Shown here: positions 12,001-24,282 of the stretch, one piece after another
How the letters are laid out: each line of letters begins with the position of its first letter
How positions within the stretch are numbered: position 1 is the stretch's first letter
Source: Hoplostethus atlanticus
Taxonomy: Eukaryota > Chordata > Actinopteri > Trachichthyiformes > Trachichthyidae
Length of the DNA: 64,000 bases
Direction of reading: 5' to 3'
NCBI GenBank assembly: GCA_034670405.1
Contig: JAXDDX010000005.1
Span: forward strand, 1,311,001 to 1,375,000
Translations under genes and position numbers: made by a program
Notes under the pieces: model-generated
Databases searched by the model: none
What the model saw: the letters and a program-made list of their open reading frames with translations, nothing else
What the model was told of the DNA's origin: nothing

Positions 12001-14690
12001 TCATGCTAGGAAACTAGGACACCCTGTTTGGCTGAGTAGTAACATGGCATTGGACCAGCGATGGACCAGAAAAAATGAGATCTTTTTGCAAGGTTAGGGT
12101 ATTTCAACCGGAGTGAATTCTAAATTGGTTTATAGAGGTAAATAGAGGCAACTGTGGTAGAGGACAGTAGAGCCAGAGGGGAAAGATTACAGGGTCAACC
12201 ATTTGATATCATCAACAGCACACTGATTGAAGGGGACTGGTAGATGTTCAGTAGACATGTGAGACATAAAATAAAATGCATCTTATTATATATTACAAAT
12301 ATCCCTTCCACAAATTATTAAAAATAAATTAAGATATGATCAAATGGGAAATTGGGTCATTGCAGTAGCAAAAAGTAACAGCATACAGCAAAAATGTAAT
12401 AATAACACATAAATAACAATAGAGCAAATGGAGGTTACATAATATGCAACTGTCAATTTCAACACTTGTGTTGTAACATGTTAAGTACAATGATGGAATG
12501 AAAAGTATGAAAAAAGTATTGATCATTATAACGGTGTGGAAAAAAGCAGAATATATGTATAATATATATAAATATATATTACTAATATATATTAAATATA
12601 TAACAAAGGAGAATTATACAATAATATGAAGAAACAAGCAGGCAGTATACTGTAAAAGATTATATACTGTATCAATATATTCAATTTACAGATTTCGATA
12701 AAGACATCTGGATTGGGGCACCAGATGTACAGACAAAGTGACAATGTGACAATGTCAGAAGCATAAAGGTGGTAAGAAATATATTTATAAATTGCATGTA
12801 TTTTGTATTTTTAAAATTATTATTATTGTTGTTGATGGTGCTGTTTTTTAGAGAAAAGGTAATTATATATGTGGATAAGCTTCCCATCTCTTAAGGGACA
12901 CTTTCTTCAAGAAACCAGAAGACTGTCTACTGTGTAATTCAGTTCGATGAACATTTTTTGATCGATTGCTGGAAATCATGACGTCAGTTAAAGATGTTTA
13001 ATAAAGCATTGAAGGAGCCATCTAATAATCCAATGGTCTACATAGAATTATTACTTATTGTCATTTGCACTGAAGTTCATCTCTCTTCCAGCAACTCAAC
13101 CATATTTCTGGAGTTGCATTCCTGGTTATGCTTTTGAGGAACATTGCCCAATGCCAGACACTATTAGAAGCATCCAGGCCCGTCGTCTCTGTGTGTGTTT
13201 CTCCATTGTCTGTCCGCAGCCTCCCTTTTGTTCTTGTTCTCTGTGCTGTGCAGGAAGGTCTAGACAGCTGACACTTAGCTAATCCACAGGGCTGCCTGAG
13301 GCCTCCCATCTCCTGTGGGCCGACTTCTTTCTCTCAGGACATCGGGCCTGAAATCTTGTGCTCATCAAGCCGCTAGACCCTGAAAGAGCAGTCACAATGA
13401 AATCAAATCTCAGTTTGCTCTGTCAAGTCAAGTCAATAGCTTCAGGAATAGAGCCGTTCATAGATATTTGATACCTGGACTGGGATTGATTCATCTTAAT
13501 TATTATTATTATTGTGGTTATTTTTTATTAAAAAGATACACTGTATGAAATATTATGGCTCTTCAACTTAAAAACATTACGTTTCCTTATTGGGTGTAGG
13601 GATTGAACTGGATACTCATTTTCATCACGCTTATCATGATTTTCATTTTAATCAGAAGTTGACCTGTGATTCAGCTAAAATACCTACATAACAAGTCTCC
13701 ATCCTATAACTTGATCCAAATAAGACGAAGGAAGGGTTTCTGGAGAGTCATGCTGGGAAGCATGCTAATAAGCTAACATTGTTTCTTATCAAACTTGAAT
13801 ATGGTAAGACGTTCTTTCATGATACGTTCTGATGCTGATAACTAGCAATCATAAGTTGAAATTGACATCTCTATATATTGAGTTAATAATTAAACATGAG
13901 TTGATTTTTGTTGATTGCAGTTGTGAAAGAAATTAAGCAGACCCAACCTCCTGGTACTTATATTTACTTATTTTAATTTATTTTATGATGTTTGCTTTTA
14001 TTTGATTGCAACACGCTTTGTGAACTCCGCTTTAAAAAGTGCCATGCAAATTAAGTTTATTATTACATTATTATAAGCAATTATTCTCAATGCAGTTTCA
14101 TCCCTCTCAAGGAACTGCTTCACACAAGACACACCTTCCTAGAGGAACCTACAGTACACTCAGGGGCGTCAGTTCTCAAAGACCCTGCATCTAATATCAT
14201 TTACCACCAAAATCGATAAACCTTGATATATAGGTCACCAGCAGGAGCAACCCATACAGTTTAAAAGGAATTGATGCTGAATGTTGGATAAGTGGAACAA
14301 AGACAGGATATTATTATTCGGTCAATTTGATAAATGAGACTTTGGCCAACACACTATCATCTTAGAGTGAAAATTGGTCCTGAATGCTCCTCTGATGTGA
14401 TTTTTTTAGACATGGCTTAGAAATTGACTTTTTGGGGGATTTTTCATTAAAAATATTGAAAGAAATCACCCAATTGATATCCATGGGTGTGTTCGTTTAT
14501 CACGTCAGAATCAAATTAATTTGAAGGTGTGTGTGTCTGCTGTGGGAGGTGAGGATTAAGGTGACTCATCCCAGGCGGCGGGGGGGTTGAGACAGGGATG
14601 TTTTCACACCCCGATGCGGTTGTGTACCACGCCGCCTCCACGATCCCATCAGCCGGCGATCACGCACCGAGTCATCTTCCATTGGTCGGC

Positions 14691-14717
14691 GCCCAACACA
14701 CCTTTGCGTCCTATTGG
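14691..14717 (+). promoter_or_regulatory. Paired inverted CCAAT boxes, KLF10 promoter
   Basis: Two ATTGG motifs (14691-14695 and 14713-14717) lie 22 bp apart in a GC-rich block. A CCACGCCC GC/KLF-type box follows at about 14730, roughly 180 bp before the inferred KLF10 start. The spacing suits NF-Y plus SP/KLF control. The transcription start was not located. Confidence 0.45.
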
Positions 14718-14910
14718 CCACGCGGAGAGCCACGCCCATCTTTTCCCCACCGTGTTTCAAAACTGGGAATGTGAATGGAGTTGCGGGGAAGAAAACGGTG
14801 AAACAATATTAGTTGAAACGTATCCCCCCCGCAGGACGCAAGGCCTTGTTCTCCCCGGTTAACTCTGTCACTCGTGGAGATATCGGTGAAACCGGTTCAC
14901 ACAGCTTCAC

Positions 14911-15265
14911 ATGGCTGTAAGTAGACTGTTTAATTGTTTTTTTTACACCTGTCTTTATTAAAACTGCGTTATGTATACACGACATGTAATCTTACATTGC
15001 GTCATTTCCTTCGCAAACCCACTTAAATCTCAGTTTATATGAGGTGTATGAGGTTAATTCATAGCATACCTCATAGTAAGTAGCATCAACTGGTCTGAAT
15101 TATGAAAGTAAGGTCTTTTAAAGGAGGAAAAAGCCTAATTTTATGGTTTTGTTTATACCGGTGGTCGTTTGACTTATGGTTATCAATGTCTACAGGTCAT
15201 ACTTTACATAGTGGTATTTATTTACCACTAGCATGATATTGGGGGAATTTGCGGTGGGCCAGGGG

Positions 15266-15312
<47 letters not shown>

Positions 15313-15320
15313 TGAGACAG

Positions 15321-15355
<35 letters not shown>

Positions 15356-17177
15356 TGGGACTGTTTGTACAAGCGCCACAGTTGGTGCTTTGGGTCCCAG
15401 GGGAAGTAGGTGAAAGGTCCCAGTGCTGAAGAGCAGCAGCCGATCACCCGTACTTCACATGATCAGTTACATATTCTATATGGGTTGACTGGTAAAATCA
15501 ATGTGTTTTAAAGCAAGCAAGATTATAATGAGTGATTGAGTATTGGAAGTTGCAATATAAGAAGGATCACTGATCACAGCAGTGATGAGCAGTAATTAGA
15601 TCCTGTATGTCTTTATGTTTGTCTTAACACATCTTTCCTCTTTTAACAGAGTTGCAGCATGGAAGTTGAGGAACTACACTCAGGCATCCAGGGTGAATTA
15701 CAGCCTGGCCCTTTGGGTTCAGGAGATATGGAGGCCGTGGAGGCTCTGATGTCCATGACCAACCACTGGAAGACCAGGAGCTTCAGGCTCAGCCATTTCA
15801 GACCCCTGACCCCCTCCTCTGACTTCTCAGAGGACGACTCCCTCTCCCCTGGCTCTGCAGTGGCGCGGGACTCGCCCATGGTAAATGGGAGTTGTCATGT
15901 TTAGCTTTTTTAATCCTAGGCTGAGTGATCAAGGTTTTTAAACTGCTTAGACTGGTCTCATTAGTTATTAGACTAATCTAAACCAGTCTTTACCTGTTGT
16001 CATTTAGCACTGCATCAAACATTTTTTACCAACCCATTGTCTTTAACTTTATCCTCTAGGCAACTCTAGGCCTTCAGTATAAAATCAGTGGTAGAATCAG
16101 TGTATATCATAATAGACTTCTCAGTGTAAATTTGATCACTACATTGATTTGTATTGATAAGCCTTGTGTCGTTTCAGTGTATGACACCACCATACAGCCC
16201 ACCCAACTTTGAGGCCACCCACCCGACCCCAGGAGGGACACCTCATCAGCCTGCACCTGCTGGAGGTACAGGAGAAGTAGAAGAGAGTCTTGCCGCTGCT
16301 CAGCGGAGGTCCCAGTCCACCAGCGTGATCCGCCACACTGCAGACGGCCGGTGCTGCTCCTGTAACATCCACCCCGTTTCCAGAGAACACAGACTCACTC
16401 AGTGCTGCACAAAAGGCTTGAATATGACTTTGAACTCTGCAGATAGGCTGAATAGTAGCGACTCTGAGGAGAGTATTACGATGCGGTCTGACTCTCCCGC
16501 TGCCCCGACACAAAGACCTCTCACTGTGACTCTGCCAACCTTGTCTGACACCAGCCAGACCCAGTTATGCTTTTCAGCCCCGGGTGATGCGTCAAACACC
16601 CCCCGGCCTGTCTTCTCTGTCCTGACTGGCACCGCCGGGGTTTCTCCTGTGCCTGTCTACTGCCAGATTCTTCCCGTCTCACCTGCGTCCACCAGCGCAA
16701 TGGTCACCACCGCTGTTGCACACAAACCTGTCATGGCCACTACTGCTAGTCAACAGCCACAGCAACAGTTACTACCTGTCTCACTGGCTGCTAGTCAATT
16801 GCAACAACAGCCACCAGCACTACCACACAACCCAACAGCTTCTCCTCAGGTCTTCCTGTTGGGAGCTCAGGTGGCGAAGGGCCCCTTAATGCTCCTGGTC
16901 CAGCAGCCGGCTGTGCCCACTCTTTATGTTCGGCCAGCACTAGTGACCCCTGGTGGCACCAAGTTACCAGCCATCGCCCCCGCGCCTGGTTTTACCCCCT
17001 TGGTTCAGAGAGTCAGCCCACCCCAGCCAGAGGTGTCTCGAGTACGGAGTCACATTTGTCCCCACGAGGACTGCAGCAAGACCTACTTCAAAAGCTCCCA
17101 CCTCAAGGCCCACATGAGGACTCACACAGGTGAGAGAGGAATGATGTCACATATGCACTTCTCAATGCATCTCTCTC

Positions 17178-17210
<33 letters not shown>

Positions 17211-17754
17211 TAAACCATGGTGGTGGTGTACAACCTTGTGCAATTCATCACTTTGTATAGCATTTTTTGTGAAGTGAAATTTAAAAAAAAGTAACAGTAA
17301 AATAAAAGCAGATTTATGAAATAAATATAACAATAAAAGGTCAAAACAATGTAATAGTAAAAATAATAGGACAAAATACATCAGGTACAAGCAAATCATA
17401 TCATTTCCTATTGAAAACAGACAAGAACCCATAAACTGCTGCAGCTTTATTCCTCAATTACTGTGTGTCCCAACAGGTGAGAGACCCTTCAGATGCAAGT
17501 GGGAGGGTTGCGAGAGGCGATTCGCTCGCTCTGACGAGCTGTCCCGCCACCGTCGGACCCACACAGGGGAGAAAAGGTTCGCCTGTCCGATGTGCCTCAG
17601 CCGCTTCATGCGCAGCGACCACCTGGCCAAGCACGCCCGGCGACACCTATCGGCCAGGAAGACGCCCTGCTGGACAATGGGGGTCACCCACTCTGGTGAC
17701 CCCACCCCCTCATCCTACACAACGCTCACATTGTCCTCAGTGAACTCTCTCTGA
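14911..17754 (+). CDS. klf10: Krueppel-like factor 10 (TGF-beta-inducible early growth response protein)
   Basis: KLF10 is a nuclear repressor that binds GC/CACCC boxes and recruits SIN3. Four exons join in phase: 14911-14916, 15650-15880, 16178-17129 and 17477-17754 (488 codons; human KLF10 has 480). The SIN3-interacting helix [11 protein letters not shown] is at about residues 28-38, the [11 protein letters not shown] motif at 81-91 and [10 protein letters not shown] at 127-136. A Pro/Gln/Ser-rich middle follows. Three C2H2 fingers lie at about 373-395, 403-425 and 433-453 with TGE(K/R) linkers. The last intron falls inside the first linker Gly codon. Exon 1 gives only Met-Ala. Met6 in exon 2 is an alternative start. 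KLF11 is the close paralogue, but position between UBR5 and AZIN1 supports KLF10. Confidence 0.92.
15271..15352. repeat. (TG)n microsatellite in KLF10 intron 1
   Basis: Two long TG runs separated by a GAGAGAGTGAGACAGAGAG interruption. Confidence 0.95.
17179..17209. repeat. (TAA)n microsatellite in KLF10 intron 3
   Basis: About ten TAA units just after the exon 3 donor. The following 200 bp (to about 17370) resembles a dispersed fish repeat that recurs near 57.4 kb (AATAAT run, then TTGTATAGC or ACATAGC). Confidence 0.9.
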
Positions 17755-18990
17755 CCCGAGTGATCTTAAAGACACTGATATCGCCTCTTTGGTTACCCTG
17801 AGACGACCGCGGGGCTCGGGGAGGTTGGGCCTCACACACAGAGGAGAACTGGTTTATACATGTTACCACCCAAAAGAGTGAAATCGTTTGTAATTGCCTT
17901 TCATTTCATTGTAAGGTGAATTTCTCTGTGACACTTACAGATGACTATTGCAGAATACTGCCTAAATATATAGGTTAAACTGTTCAATTACATGTAAAGC
18001 TTTTGTTGAGTCACTGTTTCTTCATGGCCCTTTAAGATCTAATCCTCTACCCCTGTTAGAGTTTAGAGGATTAGATAGTTGTATATTGTTGTATATATCT
18101 ATATAGAATATGAATGAGGTTTGGAGACTGTGGCCGTTTACATTTGGATCTCAAACTACTGTATCCTTTTAAACCTCAGAAAAGTCAACTAAGCAATATG
18201 ATTGTTAAAGATCGGGAAATTATATTGAACAACTGTAGATAGTATTCTGTGAATTCATTTTTTATACCTACTGCTTACCAAATGTGTTCATTAAAGTGTA
18301 TGTTTACTTTTTAGTGATATTTGACCAAAGGATGTCGGAAACCCTATTTTGTGCCGTATAACAGATTCTTTTTGTAATGAAACAATTTTGCACAAAGCTC
18401 TCTTCTACAGGGAAATTCTTTTTTTAAACATGAAAGCATTGTGTTGATTACTTGTTTCTTGGTCAACAGCGAACTGTTTAATCTGCAGTATTGCTATGTT
18501 TGCACAGACAAGCCTGTTTCTATGACTTGAAGGTTAAGACAAAGTGGTAGGATAATAGTTGATAGACACTCCTTGACCCAGCCGACGTCATGTGTCTCAT
18601 GGACACTTACTAGACACACATCTGTCCAATCCTCCATTGTTGTAAATTGGGGAAAGGTAACCTCAGCCATCACTGCTTGTTTTAGCTGCAGATCAGACGG
18701 TTCTTGGTGTGGTAGAGTACTTTCAATACAACTGGAATATGGAACACTGCATTTACATCCTTGTTTCACATGCAGTTACAGACTAAAGCTTCAATTCACT
18801 TTGGTGCCTACATGACTATGTTGACCCCTTAGAGTTTGCTCACTAAAACAAATCCCCTTCAGCTTCTATGATCATATTATCCAGGATGAAAACTAAAAAG
18901 TCACCATGTTATGAAACCATTTGTCAGAGGGAGGGGGATGATGAAAATATTTATGGCATATCTAGAATAATAAAACACAGTGATTCACAA
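17755..18990 (+). other. klf10: KLF10 3' untranslated region
   Basis: AT-rich sequence from the stop to the poly(A) signal, with a TATTTATGG AU-rich element at about 18947. This suits an immediate-early mRNA with fast turnover. The end is inferred from the AATAAA position. Confidence 0.65.
18969..18974 (+). terminator. KLF10 poly(A) signal AATAAA
   Basis: AATAAA on the plus strand about 1.2 kb after the KLF10 stop. It is the only canonical hexamer I noticed in the right place before the AZIN1 3' end begins. Confidence 0.65.
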
Positions 18991-20251
18991 TCCAGTCAAT
19001 GAGGTGTTTATTACTGTTGATGACTTTGACAAGCATAGCTACAGGCAAAGTTAATAACAGGCAAATGCCCGTTACTCGTCATGCCTTGGACAAAGGTTGG
19101 GTGACAGTTTCACAGATATGGTATGGTACACTTTCCAAGTATACTTGTCCAGTCAGGAAATGACATTCTTTCAACACAATCATAAATGCTGATAAAAATC
19201 AAATGTTTTAAACAATGTAGAATATAAATACCAATCGACATTGCAAAAAGTTAAGTGAGGGTTCTAGCAATATAAAGGTTGCTTTTCAAAAAGCGGCCCT
19301 TCCTTATCAGTTGCTTCCTTATCCTTTGGCACTTCCCCTGTGCCATCTCCAGCACATCCTGTCTAAAAAGCCTGTTTCGCTATGACGAGGCATAGCATTT
19401 ACCTGCCAATCCGTCACTAGCCAGGGAGCTAGCTAAGGCAGCACTCAGCACTTAGGAGAAAACGCACTGAAACACCGGTTAACCGGTGAACACTGAACCA
19501 TGAGCTCTCTACTGCTTCTCAACCAGACCCGAACAGACCAGACTACAGTATAATAATGAATTTCCCTTGGAGGGGTTTTCATGGTGATGCTGCCCATTAA
19601 TCACATTGGATCTATTTGCTGCATCAGGTGGATGAGTAAATGCACCTTCATCTGTGCAGCAGTGCAGTGCTGCAAGCCTCCATTTTAAAATACTGAGTAG
19701 GCTAATTGAGTATAAATGCAGTAATGGAATCAAGCTTTTATCACACAACAAAAACTATACAACCAAAAAAAAAAATCATAAATATACATAAATATTTTTT
19801 CTTGTAGCGAAGCTCCCAAAAACATCTGAAAACTGGGTTTCTGTTTAAATACATTGCTTCACTCAGGGGTAGACATCTTACTTTACAAGACTGGCAACAG
19901 CAATGGAGATATAGATAATATATTTTCAAATATAATCAATTAAAGATCTACTGTATGTGTGTGTAAACTGTAATGCCACGGGATGCCCAAAGCCAAGGGA
20001 AGATTCCATCTTTCTTTTTTGAGTCGTCCATTTTGTTGCATACTATTTACTTAACATCTACTCAGCGTATTCAGGACCAGCCACATACTATACTGTACAT
20101 TGGGGTTTGCTAGATCAATTCAATCTGGTCCCAGCAATTTCAAGTGCAATCTGCACTGTCTGTCTAGTTCATCCCAGTGGAATGTCGACCAGAGGAGGCT
20201 GGCAGCAGGAACCAGAATAGGAAGTTAAAAGCCTTATTGGTCTGGCTATCG
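18990..20251 (-). other. azin1: AZIN1 3' untranslated region
   Basis: About 1.25 kb from the stop to the minus-strand poly(A) signal. It contains a 16-bp perfect palindrome at 19473-19488. No other exon fits. Confidence 0.6.
19007..19012 (-). terminator. AZIN1 poly(A) signal AATAAA
   Basis: TTTATT on the plus strand reads AATAAA on the minus strand and faces the KLF10 signal 33 bp away. Cleavage 10-30 nt beyond either signal would make the two transcripts abut or overlap. Confidence 0.6.
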
Positions 20252-23200
20252 CTAAGCTGGGACAGAGAGGGCAGCCTCTGATTGGCAGGAATTAAAGAAA
20301 TAAGGGACCAATGAGAAGTTCTTCAGAGTGATCTCCTGGGTGACATCGGTGTCCTGCATCTCAAACCTGTTGGGGGAAAATGAACAACATGAGGCAAGGA
20401 TTGAATGTGCACTCTGAAACACAAAACGTGGCACATTATATCTACAAAACAGATTCTACCCTCCCCTTGAACCCTATTCTCTGATGACCTTACCAGTCTC
20501 CAGAGGAGATGACGTAGTAGACAGGCGGTGTGGGCGTGTTGGTGGAGGTGGAGATGGGCTGACCCAGACCGTAGGCCCCGGCGTTGGCAAACATAAGCCA
20601 GTCTCCAATGCTGAGCTCAGGCAACAGACAGTGCTCCACCACCTGGTCCATGTCATCTCTAGACGGACCCCACAGGCTGCTGCTGAACACTGGATCGTCC
20701 AGGGCTGTGTTCTAGTAGCACACCAAACCAAAATGACTTATGTGTATGAAAACAAAAGAAGAATCTCAGGAATGAATGGGGGTCGAGTTCAAAGAGCCAC
20801 AAATCGTGAGCAAGACAACCCTGAGCAGATGTAATATAAGATGGCCGATCACAGGGTTCTCTTGTACAAGGCTGATGATGATGCCTGCACACAGTGGCAA
20901 CATTTACATGCATGCAATTAACCCTGATATTCAAATAACCCGGTTTTGGGTTGACGCTTGTAGCAACCCATTAAGCTCATACTCAAACTATAAGAAAACC
21001 AGTTAACATGCCCGGATTATTCCGATACGAAACGGAACATAGCCACTGCTTTGATTAAGATTTGGTTACCAAAGGGACTATTTTTAATGCACCAACGTCA
21101 CCGAGTCAAATTCCTTGTATGTGCGAATGTACTTGGCCAATAAATGTGATTCTGATTCTGATAACTTGAGATGGTTTCACCCTGACCCATAGAGGACACC
21201 AACTCACCTTCTGCACAGATGGCGCAGGAATCACGGTTTCAGTGAGTTTGCTGGCAAAAGATCCATACACACCCTCGTTCATGTAGTACTGGAACTCTGG
21301 CTCATCGTTGGGAGATGGCTCATCTGTGCCGAGAAACGGTAGATAGAGAGGTTACGAGCGAAAGCAATAGACTTACATTGACTGATAGAATTCGATTGAT
21401 TCTGGAGACTGGAAATTCTCAGATATAACATTTCTCACTGTACATCCTAAGTAAACAGGCCTTAATATCTTTGAAAATGAATATCATGCCACTGACCGTG
21501 TGCCTGGCCATCCCGTGCCACCACTTCCTTGGAGATGACGTTGACAGCCAGAGTGAAAGCAGAGGACACAAAGTAGCTGCCAGGCTCGGCAATGATGGAG
21601 ACCCCAGCAGAAGGAGGGAAGTATAAGTCCACCACAGACATGACTGCACTGTTAATCTGCAACACAGATAACAGTGGTAAAAAGTGCACCTAATAGTACA
21701 CCTAATGCATTACTTAGTTTAATCACATTCTCAAGCTCTGCAGAGTGGTTTAGCTGTGACCTCTCACCTGCTACACACCACTGGTTAAGGTAAGCCCTGA
21801 GTGTATGGAGCGTATGGAAACACACTGACCTGTTTCAGCTGGTTCTCAGAGCCGCTGAAGCCACCTCCAATGTCCAGGATATTCATACTGAAGCCAATAT
21901 CCTCCTGTGATAGACAAAAAGTTTGTAAATGTGTAACCCAAATGGGAGTGCTGAGTGGTGAATGTTTCTGGAGTGAACCCCTCACCAGTGTCCAAAGGAA
22001 TAGCAGTATTTGATTAACATTACTCACCCCCATATCAAAGACACAGCGGGCATCAGAGACGGCGTGAACGTACGCCTGGTCATCCACACAGGAGCTGGAG
22101 ACGTGGAACCTGCAGGGGGAATTAGAAAAGAGGTTACCATGTTACCTTCCAAACAAACAGCAACACTTAATCTCGCAGCAGTCTGAAGGTTGGATTGAAT
22201 CATTACTCTAAGAGGGGAGTGAAGTGATGAAAATAGCATGGTTGATAATATCATAATGTTCTCTATAAAGTCAGCGATGAGACACTTCAACTTTTTCACA
22301 GTATCCAGCAAGTTATGCCTGTTTGTTATAGAGTAGCATCAAATAAAAAGGATGTAAAACTTGTTTAACTTTAAATCTTCACATCTTTCTCACATCTTTC
22401 TTCAATGCAATTACTTTGCGTGGACGTAAGCCAACACATACTCTGTCGTGTTATAATAAATCACATTATTGTATGGGCAGTGCTTCTATATATGCATGTA
22501 ATGTGGTTTGCTAACATTACTGTATTCTGTATCCAGAGAGCTGAAATCTCAGCCCAATAAATGATAGGTCTGCATGTCATCACCACAAATGTGCCGTGGG
22601 ACTATACAGAGTCTGTACTTGCTCCACCTCAAGGTACAAGCCATAGTCATATCTGTTTATGAGCAGCCACAGTGCATTTCTGCAGGCCTCACCTGACCCC
22701 CACCACCTGTACACCCAGCTCCTTAGCACTCTCCAGCAGATGCCTGCAGTCCTTGAGGGAACAGCCGAACGTCATGCTCATCTCTTCTTCCTGGCTGGAA
22801 GCGTCTGTTGAAACCTGTAGCAGCAGCCTGAATCGACAGACAGGAGATGACAGATTTTGGTTACTGGTGAAACCAAATGATTCACTCAAAATTAAAATGT
22901 AGCTGTATGAGACACTGGCACATTAAATCACAGATGCTCTGCAGTTGACACCAGAGGTCGAGTAACTTTAAAGTCACATGATCACTGGAACTAGGACAAT
23001 GTTCTAAAGTGGAGGAGCACCTACTTGGCACTGGAGTGGCAGCGAGCAATCTTGCGTAGCTCTGCTTCGTTGTCACACACCAGGAGGTCAATGCCATTTT
23101 TAGCAGCATACTTAATCTGGGAGAGCTGTTTACAAACACCACTGTAGATTATGTCTTCAGAGGGAATGCCATGGCTCTGCACCAGCTCCAGTTCAGACTG

Positions 23201-24195
23201 AAACAAAAAACAGACAGAGCAATACTGCATTAAGGTATGTGGGAGTAGCGAACATTTAATCATGCCATGTCCATCCCAGATGGACAAAATATTTGGTTTA
23301 AAGTGTTGGCAATGATGTTGGGGTATATTGACCACTAGGTGGTGTTACTAATCCTATTCTAAATGTTGTGGCCAAAGACTTTTTGTAGTACTAATGATAA
23401 TCAACAGTGACTTTACAAGTCCTGGTTTTCAGAACAGTGTAACAGTGCTACAGTATACATTACTAGTATACTATAACACCAACATACCAAATCCCCTTAA
23501 TCAGTTAAAATCAGAATACTGTTTAATTCCATTTTCATGAAACATGATTTTTTGAACTGAACTGAAATGAACTGTGGAGGCTGAAGTTAGATCAGTGATC
23601 TAACATGCTGGCCTTGGTGAGGGGAAGCCATGCAGTGAGGTACCTTGTTGGTGCATATGAATCCATTGCCTAGGGCAGCAAGAACTTCAATAACAGCCGG
23701 GCTGCTGTTGCATCTGACAGCGTAGTAAGGCCGAACCTGGGCCATGTGGGTTCGCCAGCGAACATGCTGCCTCATTATAACTCCCAGGTCTGCTACAAAG
23801 AACGCACTTTTCTCAGCCTGAGGAAAAGAAAACACAGGAGAGTTAGAGAAAAGTCGCTTAGAGCAAAAGCAACACAAATACTATATGTACAGTCAGCTAT
23901 GTATGTTTGAGCCAAGGCCTGTGTTACAGAGAGAAACAGCCATGACATGAAAAAGATTCAGTTAAAAACACCAGACAAAAGTTATCCCATGCAATAAATT
24001 GTATTGCATGCTATACCAAGTGCACGTTTTTACAGCAAGAAATACAAATTTACAAGTGCTAAATGTACATGTTGTAACAGTGAAGCTCATTACCAGGGTT
24101 TGTTCATAAATGTGATTGTCAATCACATCACCGAGGGTTGCGCCTCCCTCCAGCAGGCCAATGGAATACTGTGGTTCCTCAGTGATTCCTTTCAT
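20252..24195 (-). CDS. azin1: Antizyme inhibitor 1 (catalytically dead ornithine decarboxylase homologue)
   Basis: AZIN1 binds antizyme more tightly than ornithine decarboxylase (ODC) does, freeing ODC and raising polyamine synthesis. Ten minus-strand coding exons join in phase: 24094-24195, 23644-23817, 23025-23197, 22693-22827, 22028-22109, 21830-21904, 21497-21656, 21208-21323, 20494-20711 and 20252-20366 (449 codons; human 448). The start [18 protein letters not shown] parallels human AZIN1. The antizyme-binding stretch [18 protein letters not shown] (from residue 114) is well kept. The ODC pocket is lost: Lys69 is Arg, Asp88 is Ile, Arg277 is Ser (274), Asp332 is Glu (317) and Cys360 is Arg (357). 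His197 and the GGGF loop (235-238) remain. Two further exons lie upstream in the leader. ODC1 is excluded by EPGSY and the C-terminus. AZIN2 is less likely given the UBR5-KLF10-ATP6V1C1 context. Confidence 0.93.
21060..21168 (+). mobile_element. LINE 3' end in AZIN1 intron 8
   Basis: CGAGTCAAATTCCTTGTATG then GTACTTGGCCAATAAATGTG and GATTCTGATTCTGAT is the familiar 3' tail of a fish non-LTR retrotransposon, ending in a GATTCT short repeat. It lies antisense to AZIN1 between exons 8 and 9. Confidence 0.7.
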
Positions 24196-24282
24196 CCTCT
24201 CAACAGTTCTCTGCTAATCCGACAGGCATAAAGAAATGGCTGGTCCGAAGTCTTGCTCGCTTCCTCTCGAGCCCCTGGGGTC
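24196..24282 (-). other. azin1: AZIN1 leader part of exon 3
   Basis: The start-codon exon probably begins at 24282 after a TCTAG acceptor, giving about 87 nt of leader before the main ATG. The acceptor has a weak pyrimidine tract, so the edge is tentative. Confidence 0.5.

Larger units (their letters stand above)
7800..14590. other. Intergenic region between divergent UBR5 and KLF10
   Basis: About 6.8 kb with no supportable gene. It holds a LINE 3' end near 8.5-8.75 kb, a degenerate minisatellite at 8.76-9.01 kb, an (AG)n at 10.45 kb and AT-rich DNA with TATATA runs at 12.54-12.67 kb. Human ODF1 lies in the corresponding interval. I see no trace of it here. Confidence 0.6.

Noticed and set aside
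14566..14862. Short frames on both strands over the KLF10 promoter
   Set aside because: They are GC-rich promoter DNA with no homology, and they do not join in phase to KLF10 exon 2.
17130..17260. Extension of the KLF10 frame past the first zinc finger (GERGMMSHM...)
   Set aside because: It reads past a GTGAGA donor into a (TAA)n intron. The true continuation is the exon at 17477.
23021..23030. Apparent in-frame TAG at the end of AZIN1 exon 3
   Set aside because: The donor is AA|GTAGGT, so the TAG is intronic. The split Lys codon is completed by the next exon and keeps phase.
20252..24195. Identification as ornithine decarboxylase ODC1
   Set aside because: Catalytic Lys69, Cys360 and Asp332 are replaced, EPGS replaces EPGR, and the C-terminus is AZIN-like. 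The neighbours are those of AZIN1.
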